Shown piece by piece: positions 22,992 through 32,830 of a stretch of DNA of 64,000 nt. The translations under genes and the position numbers were made by a program. The stretch covers positions 2,895,824 to 2,959,823 of the forward strand of contig NW_004450566.1 in the NCBI RefSeq assembly GCF_000321225.1, in the 5' to 3' direction. Each line of letters begins with the position of its first letter. The stretch's first letter is position 1. The DNA is from Odobenus rosmarus divergens. Its lineage: Eukaryota; Chordata; Mammalia; Carnivora; Odobenidae. The notes beneath the pieces were generated by a model, which made no database searches, was not told the DNA's origin, and saw nothing but the letters and a program-made list of their open reading frames with translations.

Positions 22992-23422
22992 ATCTTTAAG
23001 ATTTATTTATTTGCGAGAGCAGGGAGGGGCAGAGGGGGAGGGAGGGAGAGAATCTTTTTTTTAAATTTTATTTTATTATGTTAATCACCGTACATTACAT
23101 CATTAGTTTTTGATGTAGTGTTCCGTGATTCGTTGTTTGCATACAACACCCAGTCCTCCATGCAGTACGTGCCCTCTTTTTTTTTTTTTAATTTTATTAT
23201 GTTAGTCACCATACTGTACATCATTAGTTTTTGATGTGGTGATCCACGATCCATTGTTTTCTTGTAAGGCCCAGTGCTCCATGCAGTACGTGCCCTCCTT
23301 AATACAGACTTTGCACTGAGCTTGGAGCCCTATGCACAGGCTTGATCTCACAGCCCCAAGGTCACAGCCTGAGCTGAAACCAAGAGTCGGATGCTTAACT
23401 GACTGTGTTGCCGAGGCGCCTC
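22992..23422 (-). mobile_element. CAN/SINEC-type SINE (minus) split by L1 3' ends
   Basis: The tail and GA-rich part (22992-23054) and the tRNA-like body and head (about 23305-23422) belong to one SINE of the aaccaagagtcgg subtype. They are separated by about 250 bp of L1. A 14-bp duplication, taaagttacatttt at 22978-22991 and taaagttaaatttt at 23423-23436, brackets the whole, showing that the SINE was there first and the L1 entered later. Confidence 0.92.
23055..23304 (-). mobile_element. Two head-to-tail L1 3'-end units nested in a SINE (minus)
   Basis: Unit 1 (23055-23176) and unit 2 (23177-23304) each start with poly-T, continue with attttattatgttaRtcacc and tacatcattagtttttgatg, and stop at almost the same point (cagtacgtgccctc). 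They are similar but not identical (for example ttgcatacaacaccc against ttcttgtaaggccc). They could be two insertions or one element with a duplicated 3'-end module. No clear target-site duplication was seen. Confidence 0.9.
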
Positions 23423-23436
23423 TAAAGTTAAATTTT

Positions 23437-24504
23437 CAAAGCAGAAATTCTCTCAAAAATTTAGCTCATCAGCTAATTTCTTCAGCATTAAGAAACAGAT
23501 TTTCAAAAAAGTAGGTTTCCTGTTGATCTTCAGAGTCCTAGATTTAATCTTTGTATTTTTTTTATCTTAATCTCCAGAGAGATTTGCTAGTGGGCTGGGC
23601 TCAAGATATGTAAATATGTTACAGTGATAAAGTTAATAAAATGCAAATCCCACAAGTTCCAATGGTGACAGATAAATGTCAGGTTTGTTCTCAGTAAAAT
23701 GAAAAAATTGAGTAAGACTATTATTGGGGGGGAAATTCCATTTTCTTCCCTCCCCCAGAAGTAACAATGATTTTTTTTTTCTTTTTAAGCCATTATTTTT
23801 TCTGGCTATCATCGTACACTGCAATGTTACTAACATAATACTTAAATGCATTTCTTCAACATAGGTTTCAAGGTTAAGAAAAAAATCTTTCATCTTCTTT
23901 AGAAACTGCATTTGCTTATTACGTTATACAAATAATCCTGTTTTCTTTCAACCCAGACTGAATTCTGACCCTACAAAAACTGGTGGGATAAACACTAGAG
24001 GAGAACAAAGCACAGAGAAGTTGAGCATCTACGTGAGCTGACAGGACAAACTGACCCGTGAGAGCATATACCTTGAAGTATTTTTGGAACGAAATAAATT
24101 GAACTGCTCATAATGCCACAGTACCTCATGTTGTGCAGAGCTGTTGGGGTCAGGAAGATACAGGGGTCGTAATGAAAAAAATTTATTATGCATGAGTCAA
24201 TTCCCTTATGTGTGTCTGGAAGATGTTGTGCCTGGCAGTCGGGGGCTAGTGGGAATGAGAGTTTTAGGTTCTTTATCTGTAACCTTAAAATAAGTCAGAA
24301 AGTGAACATGATGGTCTCACATGACAGAACTCCTTTTAACTCTTACAACATCTCAAATGGAACCTGGTTCTTTTGAATATTAATGGACACATGTTGTCCA
24401 TTCACAGAAAACCTTTCTGTCCATTGACAGAAAACCTTGCCCAGAATCATTAGGACAACTTGACAGCCTGATTTACTCAGCGGTCCCTAAGAGGCTCGAG
24501 TGAG

Positions 24505-24506
<2 letters not shown>
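23437..24506. other. Sequence without recognised feature
   Basis: No repeat, exon or RNA gene was recognised. A tandem near-duplicate of about 20 bp (ttcacagaaaacctttctgtccattgacagaaaaccttgc) occurs at about 24402-24439. Confidence 0.45.

Positions 24507-24532
<26 letters not shown>
24507..24532. repeat. Isolated T26 tract
   Basis: Twenty-six consecutive T with no recognisable retroelement on either side. It may be the poly-A of an extremely truncated minus-strand insertion or a simple expansion. No flanking duplication was seen. Confidence 0.9.
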
Positions 24533-24538
<6 letters not shown>

Positions 24539-24837
24539 GTGGTATAAACAATATGTTCTTAGTTCATTAGAAGTTGGGCATAATTTGTGGTGATCCCTGG
24601 TAGGGATATTTACGTGGTTACTGTGGCTGATTCTAAGTGGAAACTTCTTGCAGACAAGGATATTGTTCTAAGTTTTAAAAATAATTTTTTTTTTGTTTTC
24701 CATGAAAACATAGTGGATTTTACTAGTTTTGAGTGTTTTGCCCAAACCATATTAAGAAATTCTACCCATTTCTGTCAAGTCCCTCATGGGAGCCTAAATG
24801 CTACATTCTTCAGAGCCTTTGCTGATTTACCCTTTCT

Positions 24838-25038
24838 TTTTTTTTTTTTTTAAAGATTTTATTTATTTATTTGAGAGAGAGAGAATGAGAGAGAGAGCAC
24901 ACGAGAGGGGGGAGGGTCAGAGAGAGAAGCAGACTCCCTGCCGAGCAGGGAGCCCGATGCGGGACTCGATCCCGGGACTCCAGGATCATGACCTGAGCCG
25001 AAGGCAGTCGCTCAACCAACTGAGCCACCCAGGCGCCC
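24838..25038 (-). mobile_element. Young-looking CAN/SINEC-type SINE (minus)
   Basis: Full-length structure with a long T-rich tail, GA-rich block, gcagactccctgccgagcaggg body and intact head ending cccaggcgccc. The 15-bp duplication tgatttaccctttct at 24823-24837 and 25039-25053 is perfect. CpGs in the body (gatgcgggactcgatcccggg) are still present, which also points to a recent insertion. It forms a head-to-head pair with the SINE at 25131. Confidence 0.97.
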
Positions 25039-25130
25039 TGATTTACCCTTTCTATAGCAGCATCTCTCCCCTTAAAAATCTGTATTTTTTTCCGTATCCT
25101 TTTCTTAGGATACCTAGAACATGCTGCCTT

Positions 25131-25337
25131 GGGCGCCTGGGTGGCTCAGTTGGTTAAGTGTCTGTTTTCAGCTCAGGTCATGATCTCAGGATCTTGGGAT
25201 CCATTCCCACATCAGACTCCCTGCTCAGCTGCGAGTCTGCTTCTCCCTCTCCCTCTGCCCTTTCCCTGCTTGTAATCTTTCTCTCACGCTTCTCTCTTAA
25301 ATAAATCTTGAAACAAACAAACAAGCAAACAAAAAAT
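25131..25337 (+). mobile_element. CAN/SINEC-type SINE (plus) with (CAAA)n tail
   Basis: The head GGGCGCCTGGGTGGCTCAG starts at 25131, the CT-rich block ends in taaataaatcttg, and a caaacaaacaaacaagc tail follows. A perfect duplication acatgctgcctt lies at 25119-25130 and 25338-25349. The spacer to the minus-strand SINE on the left is 92 bp. Confidence 0.97.
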
Positions 25338-25350
25338 ACATGCTGCCTTG

Positions 25351-26319
25351 CATTAAGGTTATTGATGTACCTATGTTTTTCTCGATGGTATTTTGGGCAA
25401 TTAACTGTTATTTCCTTCCTTCTTATTTGTGCCTTCTCCTATTTCCCATTCAAGCAGCAAGGTTACCAACTGAGCCTTGCCTCCAGGGAAAGATGTGACC
25501 GAAAGGAAGGCACATATAAAAAGGTTTTCTTGACTTTGGTTTCTTGAATTTTAAGCCCTCAGGGGAATGAAGTGAATTTACGAGTTTAACCAAAATTTTA
25601 GAGGGTTTGGAGAGGAAGCAAATCATCCTCTCCGTCACTAGAAAAATTTTCCTAGGAGTTCAGGGGAGGAAAAAACAGGAGAAGTGACTGGATGACAGAA
25701 GTTGGGGGCTCACAGGGGCCTCTGCTTCTGGGTTTGGGTCTCCGGGGTCAGAAAAGGAAAGGTGCAGATGGGTGGACAAGCTCGTAGAGATTTCAGGTGT
25801 AGAGTGACCCACAAGGAGGAGAACCATTCTTTTGTTCTCAAGTAAGGACTAAGTAGTTGGCCGGAGGGAATACAAATTTTCAGTTTTTCTTCTGTAACTT
25901 TAAAATCAAGTAGTTGACTCTCCAGACCTAAAGAGACAAAAGGCAGTGGCATTGCAGTTTATTCCCTACTTAGATGAAGGATTAAGGAGACGATAGGATG
26001 ATGGGTAATACAGAAGGGAGAGGACTGAGGGAAGCGAAGACCAGATAATTGTCCTTCCAGTTCTTTGACACCTTTGTATTTTTTAAGGCTTTAAGAGCTG
26101 GTATACAAATTGAAATAAGACTGAATGTGGCCAGATAATTTGTTGAAAGTATATGTGCACCATCCTATTTGGAATGGGGGAAAGAAAAAAAATATGTATA
26201 TATAGGATTTAACAAAATAAGACTGTATTTTGGGGGGCTTTTGGCACACTTGAGTTTATGAGGTCAGCTTCATGTCTCATCTCAAAATTTTTTTAAATGT
26301 TATCTATGATGTATCATCA
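25351..26319. other. Sequence without recognised feature
   Basis: No repeat or gene was recognised. Open frames (79 and 80 codons) carry no family motif. Confidence 0.45.
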
Positions 26320-26490
26320 TTTCCTTAGGCATTTTATGAATGTGAACTGCTGAATTCTCACCATTCCACCATGGAAAGATTGTATTATTGCCTCATCTCC
26401 GTATTTTTAAATAGATTGGGAAATTGAGGCAGAGGGTGATAATGGAAACTACCCAGATAGTTTAAGTGGCAGGTGATGGGGTTGAACTCT
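26320..26490 (+). mobile_element. MIR relic (plus)
   Basis: The segments attattgcctcatctccgtatttttaaatagattgggaaattgaggcagagg and aagtggcaggtgatggggttgaactctg follow the MIR order (cccattttacagatgaggaaactgaggcacagag, then aagtggcagagccaggattcgaac). Confidence 0.75.
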
Positions 26491-26539
26491 GTTAAAGTTT
26501 CTGGAAGCTACTTTGCTCCCTCTCACAGTTAACAATTAT

Positions 26540-26635
26540 TTTTTAAGGGCAGGGCTCTATTTCAACTATCTTTGCTTTACCCAGAGTCCCTGCTATACTG
26601 TTCTGCTAAGCATCTAATGAAATAAATTTATTGAC
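26540..26635 (+). mobile_element. L2-type 3' end relic (plus)
   Basis: The run gggcagggctctatttcaactatctttgctttacccagagtcc followed by aatgaaataaatttattga parallels the L2 3' end (gagggcagggactgtgtctt, then tatccccagcgcc and caataaatgtttgttga). Confidence 0.65.
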
Positions 26636-27412
26636 ATCTACAGTTCAAGTAGCCACGGGATACTAAATAAACAAAATGAAAAAGAAAAAAAGAACCAAGT
26701 AACTTGGGAGAGTGCCCAAGTCCACTAAGAAATGTCATTCTGTTTTCTTGATCATAATACATCTGCATGCTGGCATGGATCTGTAGTCAAACCTCCAGAA
26801 TTTAAGTATATGTACCATAGAATCATTTTTATTATGGTGGTTTTTTTTCCACCTCTTTTTGGTAGAAAGCTATATTGCATATTGTAGCCAAGTGGTAAGT
26901 GAGTGGTGCCATTAAATTTGAGCAAGAGCTGTATGTGAAGTTACTAAAGCAATAAATAACACAATGGAGCCATATTTGAAGAAAAGTTGTCCTACGGTCC
27001 TCTGAAGTCTCAAAACCCTGTTGTTAATTGGTTTGTTTAATTTTTCGGCTGCCTTGGATTTTGGAGGAAACTGATTAAGCCATTAAAAGCCTTCCCAAAA
27101 TTGTTCTAAGCTGCTTGTGGTCAGATGCTACAGTAAGTCATTAGTCATTCTCTCAGGAAATCCAATAAAAGTAACTGCGTGTCAAGGTGCAAAGGCTGCA
27201 GTGATGATGATTGGGCCAACTTTGAGAGGACATACTGAAAGCAGACTAGAGTTAGCCATTCATGTCCACAGATGCTGGAGCAAGAAGTTGAGCTTGAGTT
27301 GCAGCCCGAGGACTGGAGTTAGAAGAAAAAAAGCTTACGGACACAGAAATGTGTGGGCTTTTTTGGAGGGATTTCTTCCTTGAGGTCTTAGAAACAGTAA
27401 CAGTAATGAACC
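26636..27412. other. Sequence without recognised feature
   Basis: No repeat, exon or RNA gene was recognised. The 88-codon frame at 27117-27383 shows no recognisable motif. Confidence 0.45.
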
Positions 27413-27421
27413 AGGGATATT

Positions 27422-27604
27422 GTATTTATTTATTTTTTAGAGATTTTATTTGAGAGAGAGCAAGAGAGCGAGAGGGAGAGAGCTGGGCTGGGGGTAGCTT
27501 CCCCACTGAGCAGGTAGCCCAATGCAGGGCTCGATCCCAGGACCCCAACATCATGACCCGAGCTGAAAGCAGATGCTTAACTGACTGAGCCACCCAGGTG
27601 CCCC
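27422..27604 (-). mobile_element. CAN/SINEC-type SINE (minus)
   Basis: Tail, GA-rich block, gcttccccactgagcaggtagcc body and head ending cccaggtgcccc. A 9-bp duplication agggatatt lies at 27413-27421 and 27610-27618. Confidence 0.94.
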
Positions 27605-27774
27605 AAATTAGGGATATTTTAAAGGCAATCCTACTTGAGTATTTTTCAAACATTGGGATTCTCTGGGTGTTGTTTTTGGCAATTTCTGTGTGGCTCATCA
27701 AAGTATTGTATTTGACTTGTCAAATATAGCAGTTTGTCTTTAGAAGACAATTCTGTGTCCTTTGACCTTGATAT

Positions 27775-27940
27775 TCAAATCCTAGCCCTCAGAACTGCAG
27801 CACTGGAGTCATCTAGGACCTTGTTAGACATGCAGAATGTCAGGCTCTTGCTAAACCTACTCCACTGAAATCTGCATTTTAACAAGATCCTCAGGAGATT
27901 GATATGCACATTAAAATTGGGGAAGCCCTCTTCTATGAAA
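27775..27940. mobile_element. MER5-like hAT-Charlie relic
   Basis: The order gcagcactggagtcatctaggaccttgttagacatgcagaatgtcaggctc, then cctactccactgaaatctgcattttaacaagatcctcaggagattgatatgcaca, follows MER5-type elements (gcatcacctgggaacttgttagaaatgcaaattctcgggc, and so on). Confidence 0.7.
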
Positions 27941-28059
27941 AGTCCTGTTTTTCTTTAGGCTTTCATGACACCTATGTCACTAGGTCATATCTAGTGTAAT
28001 GACAGCAGAGGTGGACTGAAATCCACTCCAGTGGTTGTCTCTAATTGCCTGCACTTTCC

Positions 28060-28245
28060 CTCTGATATTCTCAAACTGTAGTGTATATCACAATGATTTG
28101 GAAGTGGACAAACACAGATTGGGATCCTACCCTTCTAGTTACTGATTTAGTAAATCAGGGAGGAATATGAGAAATGGGAGTTTCTATAATGTTTTCAATC
28201 GATGCTGTTGTTGATGGTACTGATTTAGAACCATTGCTCTGAAAT
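28060..28245. mobile_element. MER5-like hAT-Charlie relic
   Basis: Starts with ttctcaaactgtagtgtatatcacaatgattTgg, contains aacacagattgggatcctaccc and ctgatttagtaaatcaggg, and ends gatgctgttgttgatggtactgatttagaaccattg. This is the full length and order of a MER5-type element. Confidence 0.8.
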
Positions 28246-28259
28246 CAGATACTCATCTG

Positions 28260-28490
28260 TGGTTTACTTGGAGTGGAAGAGATTGCAAAACCCACTAACA
28301 GGGGTACCTCTGCTACCTTTGGACTACATGACCTTGGGGAAGTTGTTTCATCTTTTTGAGCTTCAGTCTTTCCATGGGGATGAAATGAAGTAACAAAGAT
28401 AAACAGCAAGTAGGTAACAAACTAACACAGTGCCTGGCAAGAAGTAACTTCTCAATATGTATTACTTAGCTCTTCTCCTGTGGGATTTTA
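28260..28490 (+). mobile_element. MIR relic (plus), near full length
   Basis: The segments ctacatgaccttggggaagttgtttcatctttttgagcttcagtctttcc and aacacagtgcctggcaagaagtaacttctcaatatgtatta match the MIR order (tgtgaccttgggcaagtcacttaacctctctgagcctcag, then cacagtgcctggcacatagtaagcgctcaataaatg). Confidence 0.85.
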
Positions 28491-29864
28491 ATTGCTCTTG
28501 AAACAGTTAAATGTTACCTGTTTTCCGTCTGATTTCCCTCCTACTTTTCATCCAATTAAACTCTCTGCATTAAATCTTAGGTTCTAGCACTAAGAAATTT
28601 TTGATGATTTTCATAAGTATATTTGTTACATATGCTAATATCTCTGTTCTCTATTTTGTGTTGCTATTCATAATCAAATCATTCTACAGTTGTATAATCT
28701 CTGCTAACTCAATACCCCCATCAATGTAGATTTTATTATTCCCTCCTCTATGCTAATAGTGGAACTTGTTTATTTCTGTATTGCTGAACTGACAACATTG
28801 CATTTAACTGATGAGTAAATCAACTTAATCATCACTTAATCATTTCTCTCTCCCACCACTAACCCCCAGGATACTCTTCTCTTTATAGCGGTGTCACAAC
28901 TGACTCATTTGTATTCTGAACATGTGCTACATCACTTGGTGCATAGTGTTTGACGGATCTGCAGGGATAGAAGCAGTCTATATGATACCTTCTAATTTCT
29001 TTTTAGGGGCTCTCTGTCACCAGTTCAAGGGCAACGAGATTCCCAGCAGGGGTTTTAATGAGTTGGCATAGACATAGATTTCAAGGGAGCTAGGAAAAGT
29101 TCAAATTTTTAAAAAAGAGACACCTGCAAGTGAATATGATAATGAACATGATTTTTGAAGATTATATAACAGTTGAAATAAAATCCATGGGAAATCAGAT
29201 GCTAAACTTATAATCTAATCATGCAAAAAATTGAGAAATTGAGCTAGAGGTTGAACAGAATTTTTTCCTACATGCCTATAATACATTTATCATGTATTTA
29301 TCCACTATAGTCTTTTATTTGAATTTCCATGCACAAGACTTGTATCACTGAATTGCAATGAAGATGAGGTTGCAGGTATTGAAGAAACTGCAATAAGTTT
29401 TTTAGAGTTGGAATGAAGTGTGGACTGTTAATAGACTTGCAGAACTCTTAAATCTCCTAACATAGAAGACAATGTAAATTCTAACTTAAGCATATGTATG
29501 ACAGACTAAGGCTTTTTACCATCACAAGTTACGATAGCTGTAAAACGTCTTCATAGAAGCAGCAGTGGGATGATTTTAGACGCTTTAGTTTTGGTCTATC
29601 TGATTCCAGATCAGTTGTCTTTCTTAGAGTTTTCTTTTTAAAGTTGATAAAATGCCAAGAGTTCTGAAGAAGGCTACATAAAACATGTCTTAGGAAGAAA
29701 TGACTGTACTTGCCCCTTTAATTTTTTTGAACAAAAAAATCATTTTTAGTATTTATCCTACTAATGACCTTGATATGCTTTTATTGAGAAGTATGCTGAA
29801 ATTTGATGTTTGTTCATAAGTGTTCCTTAAAGTTATATACCAATAAAATGATCTATAGACAATA
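28491..29864. other. AT-rich sequence without recognised feature
   Basis: No repeat, exon or RNA gene was recognised. No long open frame is present. Confidence 0.45.
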
Positions 29865-30108
29865 CTAGTTTATATATATAATATACAGACTATATAGTAT
29901 GTGTAGTCTATATTTATATTATAGTCTATATATTATATATAGTCTATACTTATATATATAGTCTATATTATATTTTTATATTTATATTATATAGTCTATA
30001 TTTATATTATATATATAACATATATAATATATATATAGTCTATTTATATGTCTATATTTATATTATATATAGTCTATATATGTCTATATTTATATTATAT
30101 ATATAGCT
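29865..30108. repeat. AT-rich tandem repeat built on tatagtctatattta
   Basis: About 245 bp, almost entirely A and T, in which the motif tagtctata recurs at irregular 25-40 bp intervals, separated by TATATTATA stretches. The motif contains one G and one C per unit, which makes the periodicity visible. Many units are near-palindromic (tataatatat). Confidence 0.9.
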
Positions 30109-30139
30109 ACAAAAGAAGTTGTACTCTGATTCTGGTTTA

Positions 30140-30313
30140 TTTATTTTTTTAAAGTTTTATTTATTTGACAGAGAGACAGACAGAAAGGGAACATAAGGAG
30201 GGGGAGCAGGAGAGAGAGAGGCAGGCTTCCTGTGGAGCAGGATCCTAGGACCCTGGGACTATGACCTGAGCCGAAGGCAGACGCTTAATGACTGAGCCAC
30301 CCAGGTGCCCCAT
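30140..30313 (-). mobile_element. CAN/SINEC-type SINE (minus) with internal deletion
   Basis: Complete at both ends, with a perfect 16-bp duplication ctctgattctggttta at 30124-30139 and 30314-30329. Compared with the 11.1 kb copy it lacks about 20 bp of the body: ctgtggagcaggatcctagg stands where the other copy has the longer gagcaaggagcccgatgtggggcttgatc segment. Its short spurious open frames are not coding. Confidence 0.95.
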
Positions 30314-30329
30314 CTCTGATTCTGGTTTA

Positions 30330-31230
30330 AATAAAGAACTGGAGATGGGTCTCAATGAAAACAGTCTACCAACAAGCTGAAATGAAAACTTTGTTGAAGG
30401 AAGGCACTAAGTATCCGTATCATGAATTACTGAATATTGCACCTTTTTTCAGTACTTGAACGTATTTGTGATACTTTACTTCTTTGCTCTCTCATTGCCC
30501 GGCATTCTAAATTCATCAAGACGTGGTGGTGTGTGAGTAGTTCATTATCACCATAAACTGATGGTGACTGGAATCTGACTAAGAAGGGACATAATTGGGT
30601 GCCATGCAAATGAATTTGGAGTCTATCTGGAAGGAGTTAAGTATGGTTGCAATATGAATGGACTGATTTTTTTTTTTTAGATTGTTTTTGTAACAACGTA
30701 TACTTAGACTTTATTTGGTTATGCAACATTGGTTGCTAGGCCTTCCCTAGGTGACTATATGCCTCAACGTAGGTTTTCTCTCTGATACCATTTGAGGGAC
30801 TTTTTTCTTCCTACCAAAAACCTGCCTACCCCAGAGTATTTCTTTCACCAAACTGATGAGTCTTTTCCCTTTTCTGGTTCATAATTGTTGCCTTTTATGT
30901 TATACGTGATGCAGCATAGTACAGTAATTCACTTGCGTTAAGCAAAGGCTGAGTGAATGCATGAATGACAGCCTGCTGTTTCTGGATCTTCGAGGATACC
31001 AGAATGCCAAAAATGGCTCTCTTAAAGATAGTTTTTCTTTTTGTACTGTAGAGTGTTGAAAAATTGAGCCCAAATTTTGAAATAGATACAAATTCTATAA
31101 GAGGGGCCAATTAATGAAGCTTTATAAGTAAAATTATAGTAGCAGTGCTCAGAAGTGAAAATGTGTTACTTTCTTAAAAAATGTGTTGTGACTCAAACTC
31201 TTTCACTGGTATGTATTTACATAAGTATGT
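30330..31230. other. Sequence without recognised feature
   Basis: No repeat or gene was recognised. Three overlapping short minus-strand frames have no motif. Confidence 0.45.
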
Positions 31231-31239
31231 TTTCACCTT

Positions 31240-31446
31240 TTTTTTTTTTTTTTTTTAAGATTTTGTTTATTTGAGAGCGCGCATGCACGCAATAGGGAGA
31301 GAATGCACAGCCCAGGGTCAGAGGCAGAGGGAGAAGCAGACTCTGTACTGAGCAGGGAGCCAGACATGGGGCTCCACCCCTGGACCCTGGGATCATGACC
31401 TGAGCAGAAGGCAGACGCTTAACTGACTGAGTCACCCAGGCGCCCC
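31240..31446 (-). mobile_element. CAN/SINEC-type SINE (minus)
   Basis: Begins with a T-run (31238-31256), then a GC-containing alternating block (gagcgcgcatgcacgc), the body gcagactctgtactgagcaggg and a head ending cccaggcgcccc. The duplication is poor: ttcacctt at 31232 and ttcagcctt at 31447. Confidence 0.94.
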
Positions 31447-31455
31447 TTCAGCCTT

Positions 31456-32689
31456 GTTTTTAGTAGTCTTTGTACATTCTAAGTTGCTGTTACTAACCGT
31501 AGCAAACTATGTTGGAAAGTGACATTTCCCCATTTTGCCCTCACCACACTGATGGCACAGGATTTTAAATTAGGTATTATACATCTTTTACAAGAGGACT
31601 TATGCCAAATATTCTTAAATTAAAAAAACTTTTTTCAAGAAGGGATGGTTTTCATATGGTAATCAGTCCAGTTCTAAACAATCAAAAAGCAATGGTTATG
31701 CTTGTAATTGCCTGATTTCATGAATATTTATGACTAGTCATTAGACTCATTTACTACTTTGTTGTCTAAGTGCTATAGATCGGGACATTTACCATGTCTC
31801 TCCGGTAAAATAAATTACCTTGTTAAACAAGGACACCTTACTATTCAGGAAAGAAACTGAGTGAATTGCATCTGCTTCTCATTTTTCAAGTTTACTGTAA
31901 TTCTCTTCCTTCTGAATGAAGGTCCTATAACAACCTTTGCTGTACATAAATTCTTAGTCCTGCTTTCTTATTTCTTAAAAATGCTGCTTATTATAATCTC
32001 ATATAAAGTCAGGCATGTTTTAACCTAATTTTCCTCCCCTCCTTCTAGTAAGAGAGAGAAAGAAAATGCAGTTAAAAGCGAATGAGAATAGCTGGATACA
32101 TGGTTAATCACCTTTTACATCTACCTCCAGTATTTGAAGTCATTTTAAGCATACTGGCAGGAGAACCAAGGTTTGAACAGAAATTAAATTCCTTTTCTTT
32201 ACCTCATTTCAAGGCAAAAGGAGAAAACACACTTGAAATGGCAGAAACAAAAGCTCAAATATTAATATCCTACATACAATTAAATTTGCCTCAATCATAT
32301 AATTTTGGTTCAATTTCAGAGTAAAGAAGATTATGTCCATAACATTGACAGTCCAAGGTATATTGTATATAACAGATAACTTCAAGAAAAAACTTCAGTA
32401 AAAGATGTAATGTGTACAAATTTCAGTATGTATGTGTGCATGCACTGCTTTTCCATGGAAAACAATTTCAGTATTTTGTTTGTATGGGTGAAGTTTTTTT
32501 TTAGATCAGTGGTTTAAAACCTTGTGAAAAACAAGGAATGTTTAATATTATGAAAAATTAGAATCTTATTTTAAAGGAGTACTTGTAATATACATTAAAT
32601 GGGAAAATATTGAGTAATGGTAATAAAATGGTTGGCAGCATTTGTATAGTGTCACCCAAATAACAGACACATATTAAGCATATAAACAA
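31456..32689. other. AT-rich sequence without recognised feature
   Basis: No repeat or gene was recognised. A pyrimidine tract ending cttctag at 32048 looks like a splice acceptor, but the frame after it shows no recognisable product. Confidence 0.4.
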
Positions 32690-32830
32690 CTTGAAGCCAC
32701 TTAACTATCACCTCAACTCTGATATACTCGATTATCATATAAGAATAGTGAGATCTGTAGCTTGTCCAGGGCCACCCAGTTAGTGATGAAGCTAGATTGC
32801 CTTGAAACGATACTACCACCATAAATTCAG
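32690..32830 (+). mobile_element. MIR relic (plus), core and 3' part
   Basis: The segment tagcttgtccagggccacccagttagtgatgaagc matches the MIR core (aacttgcccaaggtcacacagctagtaagtggcagagc). Confidence 0.75.

Noticed and set aside
24798..25157. 119-codon plus-strand frame
   Set aside because: It runs through the minus-strand SINE at 24838-25038 (GERERMRERAHERGEGQREKQTPCRAG-like translation common to every such SINE). Spurious.
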